From contig OY829326.1 in assembly GCA_963691655.1 (NCBI GenBank), positions 24,416,878 to 24,480,877 on the forward strand: 64,000 nucleotides of DNA, given 5' to 3'. The stretch is from Toxonevra muliebris. Taxonomy: Eukaryota; Arthropoda; Insecta; Diptera; Pallopteridae. The notes beneath the pieces are model-generated. The model saw only the letters and a program-made list of their open reading frames with translations. It searched no databases and was not told the origin of the DNA. Position 1 is the stretch's first letter; every line of letters starts with the position of its first letter. The translations under genes were made by a program, and so were the position numbers. This document shows positions 1 to 13,138 of this stretch, in pieces.

Positions 1-773
1 AAAGGGATTTTATTCTCTTAGCGCCAATACAAATTCAAAGAACTTTACGTTCCATTTGAATTGAAAAAGAATATTGAGAAGGATTTCCCTTTGACCTCTC
101 TCCCGTGGATATAAGATATATTTTAAAATAATTTTTATCAGGACCGAAAAATATCGGCTTGACCATAGAATCTTGGCAATCAACAGGCACCGCCTTATAT
201 CGTCATAAATGGATGTTCACCGCTTATTCCAATAGAAAAAAACATTTTTGAAAATGTTGATGTGTATTTTAGCGCAGCTATAAGATCCGCCTAGATTCGC
301 ATCCTAAACTGTTACATAGCGAGGCTCAAGAATGAGATCGTTAATGAATAGTTTTAGAATGCGGGTTTAGTTCACATAACACGGCACACTTCTTAAGTTG
401 ACATCAATACTCGATTTTCAATTTGGAAAAACCTGTGGATGTGATCTGTACTTTGGTCGTTGACCTTTGAGTATATGCAAACAAAAATGCTGCTACAGTT
501 CCCATAACCCTCCCTCGAACCTCTCCACACTCTGGGGTTTGACCTTACTTTTGATTAAAATAGATTACTTAAATACGGATAAAGATTTCGATTGAGATTG
601 CTACAATAACAACCGCTACAGCTCCCATAATCTTTTCATAAATCTTTGCAACCTCAAGCTCAGAATTCAACATTTGTAATTGCAGAGCATTCCAGCACAT
701 AAATAAATTATTTAAAATCTTTGCAAGTCTGTTGTTGTAATCGATTGGATAAGTTTAAGCGCAATATTAAAGT
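1..773. other. No gene recognised
   Basis: AT-rich sequence with no open frame, TIR or repeat that I can support. It ends at a candidate 8-bp duplication, ATTAAAGT (766-773), at the left edge of the hAT-like element. Confidence 0.5.
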
Positions 774-2746
774 CAGGGATGCAAACCGGTTTTGAGCCAT
801 TCACAATTTGAGTCTCTCGAATCGAATCGTGAACTAAACCATTTTTGTTTTATTTAAGTTGAACCAAATCAAAACCAAACCAGGTTTGTTCGAAAAAATG
901 GTCTAATATAAGTCAAAAAGTAAACCATTCCTTAGAGCCAAGAATAAGTTCTGAAGTAAATGCAAATTCAGCATAATTTAGAAAAACTGTTGTGAAAATT
1001 GGGGATATCAGACAATTACCATGTACTGTTCTGAATATTTTCAGCGTTGGATCATAATCGCCCATACCATACATACCATACAAGTGATACTTTCAAAGTG
1101 CAATATCAAATTGAACACTACGAGATTTTTGAATCAAACCATTTGAACTCTGAGATAGGCATCTGGGCCTAATTAGGCCCATTTTGAGTTTAAACACGTA
1201 TATTTTAGTTGTTTCTTGACGAATCGATCTGAAACACCATGACTTCTTGCACCAATTTTTTCTGAGCACAAAACAAACAAAATTTGTTTCAATCGGAACA
1301 AGTTGATAGAAAAACAAATTTTTTTTTTATTGTCTCAACCTCTAGGCTAGGGGGTAACTAGGCCTAAGTAAGCCAAGGTGTTTATTTTGTGTACTCGTAA
1401 AATTTGTAGCAAATTATTTTGAATTTGAAGTTTATTTAGACGCAAAAGGTAATTTTGGGGTTTAAGGAAAGTATATATAAAAAAGCTAGTGCCTTCTGTG
1501 TTTCCTATGGTTTGGAGGAAGAATGTGAAGAGACGGCGGATCACTTTCTTAGTGTCTGCCCCGCTTTCTGCCAGATCAGAGTAAGCATATTTGGTACTGA
1601 AGTGTTGGGAGACGAACACCTGAGCTCTCTAACACCGCAGGATATACTAAGATTTATTAATAAGTCTGGTAGATTTAAAGAATAGCAAAAGGGAACACAG
1701 GATCTGGTACAATTGACTTAAAACTTGTGAGTGCTGTATTCTTGAATACTTCGTTTGTCTGTTCCAAAAAAAAAAAAAAAAAAAAATGTATAAAAAAAAA
1801 TTTATATAAAAAAATATATGTATGTATGCGTAAATACATACACACACACACACATACAAATTATTGCCACATCTATGTGTTTTGCTTATGTAATCATAAA
1901 CCGTTTATCTGATCTTAGTCAAATTTGGTGTAGAGATGCACTTGTATGTGTGTCAAGTTGTGGGCTATAAAATGTGGCCGTATCTCAAAGTGGGCGTGGT
2001 ATTTTCGCAAAAATCCAATATTTTTGAATATCCACGTAAAATGGTAATCCGATAGTTCATGAACTGGTGAACAGTGAAATATATAAAATTTTAACTAAAA
2101 ATTACTTGTTACTTCCAAAATTGGTATAACACTAAGAAACGCTATTAATTTCAATTAATATTTCAATAAAAAAAATATTTTTGGATTTTAAAATGCAAAA
2201 TTTTAAACTAAAATTAAAAAAAAATTTCAAGTTTATTTAAACTTTGAACTTAAATTCCACAAAAACTCTCTAAACAAAGGGTCGATTCAAATTACCTCCA
2301 AACATCACCTAAATCACAACAAAAATTTTCATTAATTAAAACTATACAGTTTTCCTAAATTTTGTAATTATGCAAACACCTTCTTTGCTTGTAATTTTCA
2401 AGTAGAAAAACGCATGTTGGTAATTCGGATCGATTTTAAAAGTTAATTTTTTTTAGCATACTTTCTAAAAAGGTACTTATTTTTACCAAACTATAGTAGA
2501 ATATTTAGTGAACAAAACCCTATATAAATTTTGAGCAACAACATGCTGTAATATCTATCGTTTTAATCACTGGGGCCTAATTAGGCCCAAGAGATCATGT
2601 TAGCGCCTCCTAAAGAGGTGCCCATCGAAGGGTTAATACCGAACCAGTGACTCGAAAATGCAGAAAAACCGGCTTTTAAGCCGAACCACTGGTTCAGAGA
2701 GACCATGAATCGCTGAACCACTAAATTAGCTTGGTTCACATCCCTG
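774..2746. mobile_element. hAT-like non-autonomous element (candidate)
   Basis: The left end starts CAGGGATGCAAACCGG and the right end finishes GGTTCACATCCCTG, so the termini are inverted copies of CAGGGATG followed by a related AACC-rich stretch. The flanks ATTAAAGT (766-773) and ATTAAAAA (2747-2754) agree at 6 of 8 positions, which fits the 8-bp TSD of hAT transposons. The palindrome GGCCTAATTAGGCC occurs near 1167 and 2574. No transposase frame is visible. The element carries a LINE 3' fragment at 1446-1786. Family assignment is from termini and TSD length only. An imperfect TSD leaves room for two unrelated ends. Confidence 0.5.
1446..1786 (+). mobile_element. LINE 3' fragment with poly-A tail (same family as 11735-13138)
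   Basis: From about 1489 to 1765 the sequence matches 12835-13113 almost base for base. The coded C-terminus has the same Cys-x2-Cys ... His-x4-Cys zinc-knuckle region, with EEECEETADHFLSVCPAF readable and ending GRFKE-stop at about 1685. About 80 bp of 3' UTR and 21 A residues (1766-1786) follow. Only the 3' end is present, as expected of a 5'-truncated insertion. It lies inside the hAT-like element and is therefore younger than it. Confidence 0.85.
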
Positions 2747-2754
2747 ATTAAAAA

Positions 2755-5700
2755 TACCCCGGTCATTGTTGTGTATTTATTCACAAAGCAGTAACTATTT
2801 AGAAATAGTACATAGTATATTTAAATAATATGTAGGTATGTATGTAAAAATAGAAAATGGAAATATGATGTCCGTGAACGATGAAAATTGTGTCAAACGA
2901 CGACTGTGAAAAGGTCAACTCACTTAAATATGGAAGCAATGAGCAAACATAAATAAACACAAAAACAAAGTTTATTCAAGGTATGAAATAATAATTTGGA
3001 AAATGAAAAACGACAAATATGAGTTTTTATTTTTATAGATATATAATATTATTTCGAAAACACTTTCTTAACTTAAATTACATAAGTTAAAGTCGTAACT
3101 CATTAAAATACGTAGATATTATGTAACTAAAAAGGAAATGTCAGCGTGGAAGTGAAGGTAGAAGCAGAGAAGAAGCTAGCAATATTTTGGCAAACATTTT
3201 CCAACACTTAAGTACACACCATCGTACACAGAGCACTTAAAACAATCAGAGTGGGAAAAGTTTTTGTACCGAATTTAATTGTACTTAATTGTACTCAAAA
3301 TTATTATATTTAAAATAATAAACAAAACTACGTAACAAAGCAAAACAATAGAAGATTGAAGCTGACACAGAAGCAGAAGAAGCAAAAGGATAAATTCAAA
3401 AAGTTCTTCGTTGCTGTCACTACAAGTGACAATAAAACTTTCATCATTTATGGCTGTTTTTTTTTGGTTGCTGATTGCGTAACATTGCGTTGACGTCTGT
3501 TGTTGATGTGGTTCTTCTTCTTCTGTTGCTGCTGCTGCTGCTACATCTCATTGACGTTGATGGGAGTTTCATAAAGTGTATATATAAAGTGTATGGAATT
3601 TGTTTGTGTCTTTGTGTTTTGCTTGACAAATTAAGTTGAAACGTGAGGTGAAATTTTGTGCACTTAGCTTAAAAGTGTCGCAACAAAAGTAACACAAATT
3701 TATAATTTTAATCTACATTCATAATTTCTTTGTTTTAAATAGTGTGAAGTTTCATTTTTTTTTTGTTGTTAATTGTTGCTTGCAACGTAACGCTGTAAAC
3801 GTTGCTTAAGTTGCGTTGCGTTGTCATTAGAATTAATTGAAAAGAAAACAATTTATGGCAGCTCATTACTATGAGTCATTTGTGTGTGCAATTGCAAGTG
3901 TGTGCGTGTGTGTGAGATAGTGAATTTAATTGAAAAGGATATTTCTTGGAGAGAGCTTTTAACGCTTTCTTAGATGACCAACAATTGTTATTCGTGATAT
4001 TTTAAAAAGCATATAATTTTTTTTTTATTTTCCGTGAATTCTAGTTTTTAGCTTAATGGTAGGAAATAATAAAAACTAATGTGGAAATATGAATTATTTA
4101 AACTCAGAATGCACGCACACTTATCTATGCCTATATGCTTATAGGCTGACTATGAATAAATTACTTTCGACTGTTTTTAAATTTGTTTTTTAGTATGAAA
4201 TGTTGTTAGAAATGCATTTCTTTCAGATTGAAGTTAATGCCCGTATAATAAATATCACAATAATCTAAGCAAGTAATTATATGTTTGGTTTATAATCAGT
4301 TATCAATGATGCGGTCAGCGCCTCTCTTACCGACCCTAAATACCAACACAAGCGTGTTGCTGTAAGGTCTTAGGAGATGTTTCTAGGATCTTGCTTTCAA
4401 CCACCGTATTATAGTACCATACACAGGGAATGGTCTGAAAATGTATTGGTGGATTTATCTACCATCTTGGGTCTTAAGCTCAAAGCCCGCTTCTAACATT
4501 CGAAAACATATCAATTACATTTTTTTGATTTTACCCGTTCTACCCGTGAAATATTTTAATTTTTGCCAAATTTGTTATTGATTTATATAAGGCGTAATCC
4601 AGATGGTACATCTTCCAATTGTTTAATATTCCACGTCACCTCACAGCCTCATTGATCCTCAGAATTAAAACCAAGAATACAAATTTTTTGCTCTTTACTT
4701 TTGATTTTGAACTCAAAAGAATTATTCTCCTCTTAATGGATTGACAAGAAATGCTCTTATCTTTAGCTGAAGCTGGCAAGCAATGAACAGAAAAAGTATG
4801 TCAAAAACTGACGTTTTTAATGCAGGTATGACAGGGAATTATTTTTTCATAAAACCTATACTAAACTGATAAAGGATAATCTAAATGTAAAGCTGGGGTT
4901 GACTAGAATTATTACATTATCGTTAAAAATCTCAATAGATACTGGTTCCTTATTCGAGACTTAAAAAGGAATGCCTTATTGCTATGTTCAATATGAAAAG
5001 AAATACTTTTATCGTATAGTTTTGCGAAATATGTATAAGTACAACTCCTGTAAAGTGCGCTGGCGACTGTAAATATCTAGATTGAAATTTGCTACTGTTT
5101 GCCAAGAAATAATACCGATTTCAACCCAACGCAGTTTCAAGCTGAATACACCGTTACGTGTTATAAATTAAATATTACTCATACGCACCGACAGCCAATA
5201 ACATTAATCGAATATTTAATATGTATAGATATTTGCATTATTATTTGCTAACAGATATACATTAAAATGAGAAAATTCACTTTATGACTAACAAGAATTC
5301 CCTTAACTTACATACACTACAAAATATCAATATAAATATAATTCTCCCACTCTCTAGACTAATCGTCATATTTTCAATGACTTACAAGTGGCTCTAAAAA
5401 AAGCAATTTTGTAATGTAGTCACGTTTTTACTTTAAACATCAGCATTATAAGCTGAAAAAGACTTTGCCCAGTGTATCATCTAGAAGGAAAAATGCTTCT
5501 GATGTTACTCCTACTGCTACACACCTCGATGAGCAGTTGTTTTATTGGAAATATATTGAACTTTTTTGCTTCTCCTGTATATTTTTTAATAAACTTTGAT
5601 AACATATAAATAAAATATTGCAATGTATAAAAAAAATATAAGGGAAGTGTAATGCTTGACAGTATAACTTGAGCGTTGGTGGATACTTTAAAAAGATGAT

Positions 5701-7379
5701 GGGCTCACAAAATGCTTCAAAGCAAGTCATATGCAGACATGAACGTCTGATTATGAAGGAAATAGAGGGGGGTCGGAGATAAAAGATATTTAAGGTAGAG
5801 CTTGTTTTAGATAGAGGTTCATTAAAAGAAAAGGCGTTTAAAATATGAGGTCTTTAGAGACCGGAGGTTCTGTAGCTCTGAAATAATACATTATCTGGAC
5901 TAGACTCTGGTTTTACGTTTTGTTATAAGCAAGTAGAGATTTGTTTTTCGTATGGTATGGATAAGCTTTAAGTCCTTAACTGATGTTAAGTATTTCATTT
6001 CTCATTTAAAAATATTAATTTAATTTTAATCTCTGAGATATTTATCTGCATTAAGTGTTTTTTTCTTAAAAAATATGAGAATGTTTCGTGTTCCCTCTTT
6101 TCTTTTTTAAGAGACGCTCAAGAATTTTACAACAAACAAAATGGCCGCATTGATGTATTTTTTATGTTTTGCATTATGTTGAAGGCGCTTTTGAAGTATG
6201 TGTCTATTATTTTTACATATACTACATACATAAGTTTTTATGTATGTATTTGTGCGTTGGATATGCTAATGTGCAATAAATATGCGTATTGCAATAAATT
6301 TAATATTTACCTACAAGTGGGTATGAATAAATATAATATACGCATATAGTTGTATAACAGTTGAAACATTAAAATTGAGGACTGAAGAAAATATATTTGA
6401 TTTTAGCGAATTCAACCAAAAATTTGCATGTGTATGAAAATTTCAACAAAAAATTTGTTAAGAATTTAAATTACTATTTACTATTATGAATAATATTAAA
6501 GTATGATATACATGCTGTAATAAAATATGAGAAAATATTATTATTAAAATTATTTTTTGCATCCAATGTATATTTTTTGCTGCTGCCTTATTCCCTCCTC
6601 TCGTACAAAATGGAGTAAAATGAGTCTCGATATTTTCGCTATGACTTTCAATGGTTGCTCTTCCTTTTTTTTTTTGTTATGCGTGTATGTATGTGTCTTG
6701 TTGTATTTTGTGTTTATAAATGCGCATTTTCATGCTCTTTTGTGTGTGTGTGTGTGCGGCAAAGTTATGATACCTTCGAGAATTGCGCATATTTGAGAGC
6801 ATATTTCAATATAACTTTTATAGAAACACATACAGATGAAAACATACGCTTATGTATAGAACTACATGCTTTAACATATACATGCTAGGAATGCATGTGG
6901 ATGCACTCAAATACATGAACAAATGCATGTAAAGTTCCTATGCATAAACTGTTTTGAAAAATAAAAAATAGCTTGCAAATGACTATAACATTTTATGAAT
7001 CATGAAAAACAGTCACATAAAAAGAAGTTTCAAAGTACAAACAAGAACCGTGTTTTTTCCCATGTAATAACGAGATAAGGTTAATAATCTGACGGATAAA
7101 AAAAAAAACATAATAGAAAAATTCTGGCATCTGGTTGATGATGAAATGTGGTATTAGTATTGGCATGTTATAAATTTTACTTCAATTTAAAAATATGAAG
7201 TGGGAAGAATAAGTAAGTATTAAATAAATAACTCGCTTTCTTTGTTGCTGTAGTATTACTAATATTTTCTTTACTTTGTTAATGGTTTACCTCATTTTGC
7301 TAAGAATTCATTCTTGGACCTGGAAACTGGACAGGAATCTAATGGTGTACAAGCGGAGAATGAAGATGAGTCAAGCAAA
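2755..7379. other. Non-coding, no gene recognised
   Basis: AT-rich sequence with many short microsatellites: a CTT/CTG run at 3508-3542, TG runs at 3890-3925 and a (TG)n at 6741-6757. The open frames here are short, overlap on both strands and have microsatellite-driven composition. I see no TIR element or RNA gene. It could be intron of the collagen gene or intergenic DNA. Confidence 0.5.
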
Positions 7380-9080
7380 CATTTAGGAAGACTTAAATGT
7401 CTGAATTTAAAGTCTTCAGAGTGAGTAAAGTTTCCTTAACTCCTGCTCGGAAGGTAACTGCAAATTCTAATGAATTTTCCATTTTTCATTCCATCTAAGA
7501 ATTTTGAGTTTCTGTAGTTTCAACAACTGGACCTTCAACTGCCAAGAGACAATTTCACTTAGCACCAATACTCAAAATTCTGAGGTGATAAATTTTTTCA
7601 AGATATCCAACCGTCAGGTTCACAAAAGCGACATGCTCTGTAAAATTCAAGTTTTCCAGGTGACAGGTTCCTTAAAAGACAAATCACCCAAAAGTTAAAT
7701 TCACCAAATTCCTCAAGTAACAAAATCACTAAGCGTCAAGTTTCCAAAGAGTCCAAGTGAACACAAATTATGTTTAGTTTCTCCGGAATGCAAACAAAAA
7801 TGACCGGTTTTCCGATTTCTAAGCCGCTTAAGTGCAAAGTTTTTTAAGTGCCAAGCTACCCCGATTTCCAAAATCTCTAAAAGCCAGGTTTTTCAAATGC
7901 TAAGACTTAAAATTCTTCAGGTGATAAGTTCCTCAAGTACCAAGTGCACCCTAATTACTTATGCACAGTGGCTGTAATATACAAATAAAAGGTTCTCCGA
8001 TTTCTATGTTCCCAAGTGTCTGGTTTCTTAAGTATTATGCTTCCCAAAAACCAATTTGCTTAAGTTCCCCAAGTTGGGAGTTCCCCAACCTTTGAAGTTT
8101 TCAAATGCCAAGTTCTTTAAATGCAAAATCCTCCAAGTGCCAAGCTTTCCAAGTTTATTTTTTATTGATTAACTTAAAATGGCAAACACTCCGATCTCAA
8201 AGAAATTATCCAAGGTACCCAAGTTGAAAGATCTTCAAAAGCCAGGATCCCTAAGTGGTAAGATTTCTTAGTTTCAGATTCTTCACGATCTAAGACTCAT
8301 AATAAGGAAGTTCGGCAAGAATTATATTTTCAAAGCTCCAAAATACCCAAGAGCCAAGTGCAAATCTGCTAAAGAGCTAGGTTCCCCAAGTATCAAATTC
8401 TCCAAGTTTCAATACTCCTAAGAGTTAAATTTTCTAAGTTCCAAAAGTGTCGAGTTCACCAAGATCCAAGATAACCAAGAGCCAGGTTCCCAAGTTTTAA
8501 GTTTCATAAAGTGCCAGGTTCCCCAAGTTCTAAGATTTTCAAGAGCTAGGTTCCCCAAGTTCCCGTTTCCCTAAAAGCCAGGTTTCCTAAGCTCTAAAGT
8601 CCTAAAGTGTGAAATTCTTTAGGTTTTAAGGTCATCAAAAGCAAGGTGCCCAAGTGCCAAGTTCCCCAAGTTCTAATATCGCCAAGAGCCAGATCCCCTA
8701 GGTAAATGTTAAATTCTCCCAGATCCTCAACAGCATGGTTCCTTAAATATTCCCCCAGACTCATGTTTCTCAAGGGCTAGGTTTCCCAGGAGCCAAGTTC
8801 CCCCAAGGGTTAAGTTCTCAAGTGTCAAGTTCCAAGCTCCCCAGGTATCAAGCTTCCCAAATGTCATGCTGTCTAAGTGTCAATTTCCGTAAGTGTCTAG
8901 ACACCCAAGCACCAGGTTCCCCAAGTGTCAAATTTCCTAAGTTCCGAGATCACCAAGTGACAAGTGTCAAGTTTCCAGGTATCAAATTTGCCTTCACTAA
9001 GATCTACATATAAGTTCCTTAAATGCCGGAATCCCCAGCATCAAGATTTCAAAGTTTTAGGTACCTCTAGTGACAAGTTT
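7380..9080. repeat. Degenerate short-period array, word like CAAGTTCCCCAAGTGCCAAG
   Basis: About 1.7 kb in which the words AAGTTCC, CCAAGT, GCCAAG and GCCAGGTTCCCC recur every 15-25 bases in one orientation, densest at 8330-8960. Units are too diverged for an exact period. The sequence is CCAAG-rich, unlike its flanks. Open frames across it are by-products of the repeat. I infer an old, decayed minisatellite-type expansion. Confidence 0.7.
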
Positions 9081-9129
9081 TTCAAACTCCAAGTTTTACA
9101 TTATATTGTATTGTCAGAGAGAGATTTAT

Positions 9130-9640
9130 ATTGATTGTACAGCGACCTGTAAGATCTATTGTAAGTCCCTCTTCTTTATCTGGTCTTATCTGCCTAGAGT
9201 ACCTTATGCAGTTCAGTTCCCCTCAGGAATTCAGGAATCTCCGGATCAATGGATGCTAGTTCATTGCTTTGCACTTGGTACATGTCGAGACATTTCATTA
9301 TTTTGTGGATTAGTGCTCCCCAATGAGCTAAAATATGTTCTGATGGTTCCTCTTCCTTATTGCAGTTTCCCTCAATACTTATTTTACAGAGATATTCTCT
9401 GAGCCCGCAGTGCCCGGTCAGAATACCAGCTAATATGAGCATTTTTTTTTTTGTTAGGACTAATACAGAATGGATGTCTACTTGTATTATAGTTACGTAG
9501 AAGCGTTTTGGATAGTTTTAGTGCCGGAAGATTGGTGAAGAGTTCTTGCCTCTTGTTTATCTCTTCCTGACTCAGTACTTCCTTGATAATGCTGTCTCCT
9601 ATTCAACAAAAAGGTTGAGGTCTCATAAGTGCTGTCGATG
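9130..9640 (-). mobile_element. LINE 3' end: RNase H C-terminal region, zinc knuckle and 3' UTR
   Basis: Read on the minus strand, the sequence encodes a remnant with LSQEEINKRQELFTNLPALK, then ILTGHCGLREYLCKI, then a CNKEEEPSEHILAH stretch. This is the layout seen C-terminal to the RNase H domain in RNase H-bearing insect LINEs, with a degraded Cys/His knuckle. The frame stops at about 9194. Downstream, 9142-9167 is a 3' UTR stretch that resembles the tail of the SINE at 17907-18377. The poly-T at 9443-9453 interrupts the frame. It is a 5'-truncated pseudogene. Confidence 0.75.
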
Positions 9641-11734
9641 CTATATTTTTAGCAACCATTCCTTTCTTTTCCTAAGTATCTAGGATCCTAACATTGAGAG
9701 ACTTTATTATCTTTGCTTAGTTCATTGAGCTTTCTCAAACAATCCCACACTAATTTAGAAGTGATCTCAAAAGAACAAAGTGCTTAAACGCCGAGTTCTG
9801 AGTACAAACTCATGTTGTTTGAAATTTATGATTCAAATTTGTGGTTCAGGAGACTATTATTTTTTAAAATTCTAGCCTAATTTCAAGAAAAAAAGGTTTC
9901 CACGAAAATTTACACAGAAATTATTGTGATGTATTTATTTTAAGGTTTAAATGTAACTGAATGCAAAAAAAAAAAAATAACATAAGGAAGTGAAAATAGT
10001 TTCATTTGTTCGTTTCAATTGTAGCATAACTAACTTTTTTCACTCTCCTCTATCTATAGCTTAACAGAGTCCACTTGAGTGTAAGAGTAGCAACAGTATG
10101 TTAACCGGAAGTTTGGTAGATAACTTTACGAATATTTATTTACTCGTGAAGCGTTTTGAAGCTTTATAGAATTGCATAGGAGGGCATCGCAAATTCAGTG
10201 AACTCTTTTGTTTGTTTCTTCTTTTTTCGCTTTTTTATTTCGCATGAATTTGTGCTTTTTTGTGTTGGCGTCTGTATAAATGTGAATGTATTTGAATTAA
10301 ACTTTTCTAAAATGTTTAACTTTATAGGTGTATGTACTTTGTAAATTTTCAGGTAAAAGAAGAAACAAAAAAATTAAAGAAAGGTTACTTCTGTGGTCTA
10401 GATTGTGGTGAAGTTTTAAACTTTAAGTTTCAATGATTTTTAAGTTTAAAAATATTTGAAAAAAAACCAACACTTACCACTGCATTAAATATAGTCGTTA
10501 AATTAAAGCGAAATGCTTAGTGTTGCTTGAGGCAAATAAAAACAAAAATTCTATACTTTTTACGAAGCAATATTTAAACCACACTTTCTTTCAAAATGTT
10601 TTTATTTTTGTTGTGTTTTCTTGTAATAAATACTTGAATATATTTGTTATATTCGAATGTTTTAACATTTTGGCCAACCGCAACAGTAACATTCAACATT
10701 ACATATATGTATGTACATAGGTACATATGTATATACATCAACAGTTACTGTGCAACAACTCTACAACTTACTTACAACATCTCTTACTTACTTACTTCAT
10801 CTTAAATGTTTTTTTGAGTTTTTCAATTTTTTATTTTTATTGCATGGCAGCAACAAACAAACAACTACAAAAAAAAAAGGCTTTAAATGGGTCACACAAA
10901 AATTTTATATTTTGCAAATATTGTGTAGAAAATGTTGTTTGTAAAAAAAAATTGTAAAACTTTTACCATATATTTGGACTTTTATTGTACCCAAAACTCT
11001 TTTGGGCATGCGAAAAGTTTTAAATTAAAATTGAAACATTTGCTTTGGCTCAGTAACAGCAGCAGCGGCAGCATAGAAGTAAAAGTGCAGAATGAGAAAT
11101 ATGATATAATACTAGTAGCTGGCTAGCTAGCTAGGGGCTAGAAAATTACTACTGCTGTTGTTGCCGTTCTTGCTCTGAGAAAGTTTGCGGTTTTAACTTG
11201 TAACTTGCAAATGTTGTTGCACACAGAAAATTCTAAGAAAATGATAACGTTTTTTGTACAATTTTTAATGTATGATGTGTTGAAATTTTGACACAAACTA
11301 TAGTAAAATCGTAAAAAAACTTGAAAGAGTTCTTGCTATTAACAAAGCAGGTATATGCAAATATTTACTATAAACTGAGTGAACAGCATTTGATTTTTTA
11401 AACCTATTCACTGTGGGTTGTGAAACTACTCGAAAGTGGGAAAAATCTAGTATTATGAAAGTTGATGTAATTGTAATTGATGGACCCTGTGGAGGAGCCC
11501 CTCATTGAGTTTGACTAGTGCACTAACCGTCCCCACCACCATCTATTCCGTCTGAAGATTTGAACAGTGTTTTTGAGGTCGTTCATTTCGGCTTTGACAT
11601 ATAAAGTTATAATTATTTTTAAAATGTAACTGACAATATTATTTGAAGGTCTAGTTAAAAAAAAAATAAAAATTGCTTATTAGGAATTTATAATATCTGC
11701 AAGGTATTTAGCGCCAGTACTCCGTTATTTTTAT
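9641..11734. other. Non-coding, no gene recognised
   Basis: AT-rich DNA with short simple repeats (poly-A at 9965-9976, a TTAC run near 10783-10797). The several 60-77-codon frames are low-complexity and overlap one another in different phases. No element ends are seen. Confidence 0.5.
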
Positions 11735-13138
11735 CCAATATGTAATAAATGTAGGGCTATTTTTGGCAAAACATGGGGCTTATCACCTTATAAAGTCTTA
11801 TGGCTTTATAAGGCTATGGTTCGACCCATCATCACCTATGCATCCATAGTCTGATGGAGCAGACTTAATGTTGACAGCGTTGGGAAAGCTATTGCCAGAC
11901 TTCAAAGGACTGTCGCCATTTACTGTACGGGATCATTTCCTACAACACCTGGTCCATCCTTGGATGCATTGCTTAACTTACCACCCCTTGACATTTTTGC
12001 TAAAGGAGAGGCTGTCAAAGCCATCTGTAGGCATAAACGCAATAGGTATTGGTATGACACTTGCTGGGATATTGGTGACATTATTGAAGGTACTGATATG
12101 GACCTAACAGTTCTATCAATGCCATCCGATACAATGCCAACAATTCCAATTTTAAAACAACGCTATACAATACAAATTCCAGAGGCCCAAACTTGGTTTT
12201 TGCCGGCCGAGAGTTGATTGTAAGCGTATTTTCACTGACGGCTCCAGAACAGAATTCGGTTCGAGTTCTGGAGTCTTAATTGAAAATGATGGAGTGCACC
12301 TTCACTTCTCTCTTGGGTTGTATGCTTCTGTTTTTCAAGCAGAAGTTTTTGCAATCATCAAGGCAATGGACCATGTTATTGATAATGGTTGCAGAGAAAG
12401 GAGTATCTGTGTATTTAGTGACAGTCAGGCTGCGCTTAAATCCTTGCTCAATCCTCTAACCACGTCTAAACTGGTTATGCATTGTAAATCCAGGCTTGAT
12501 TGTTTTGGAAAACATAATAGTCTGCTGTTAATCTTGGTTCCTGGACACTCAGGAATTTCAGAAAATGAATCTGCTGACCTTCTAGCCAGAAAGGGTTTGG
12601 AAACTGGTTTCCTGGACCCAAAACCTGTACTCTCTTTGCCGTCTACGGCCATCAATACCACCATTAATGAGTGGGTTGACTTGACCCACAATCGTAAATG
12701 GGAGGACCTGAGGGGCTTTGGACAGACAAAGACCATGTTACCTGTTATCTCGAAGCGTCTAACGGACTTTCTGTTATCACTTAACAGAAAGAGTTGTAGG
12801 CAGCTGGTGGGATTATATACAGGTAATTTCTCTTGGTGCCTTCTGTGCTTCCTGTGGTTTGGAGGAAGAATGTGAAGAGACGGCGGACCACTTTCTTAGT
12901 GTCTGCCCCGCTTTCTGCCAGATCAGAGTAAGCATATTTGGTACTGGAGTGTTGGGAGACGAACACCTGAGCTCTCTAACACCGCAGGATCTGCTAAGAT
13001 TTATTAATAAATCTGGTAGATTTAAAGAATAGTGAAAGGGAGCACAGGATATAGTACAATGGACGTAAAACTTGTCTGAGTGCTGTATTCTTGAATACTT
13101 CTTTTGTTCGTTCAAAAAAAAAAAAAAAAAAAAAAAAA
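11735..13138 (+). mobile_element. 5'-truncated LINE: RT C-terminus, RNase H, zinc knuckle, poly-A
   Basis: The readable order is the end of the reverse-transcriptase region (FGKTWGLSPYKVLWLYKAMV, about 11765), then a linker (VGKAIARLQRTVAI). RNase H follows, with its expected acidic residues visible: TDGS near 12236, FQAEV near 12337, FSDSQ near 12417 and PGHSG near 12540. A C-terminal knuckle (CASCGLEEECEETADHFLSV) starts at about 12844. There is a stop within YASIV-stop-WS near 11850 and frameshifts near 12215 and 12830, so it is dead. The 3' UTR ends in 25 A residues (13114-13138). A second 3' copy lies at 1446-1786. The element belongs to the RNase H-bearing LINE groups of insects; the clade is not resolved. 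Confidence 0.88.
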
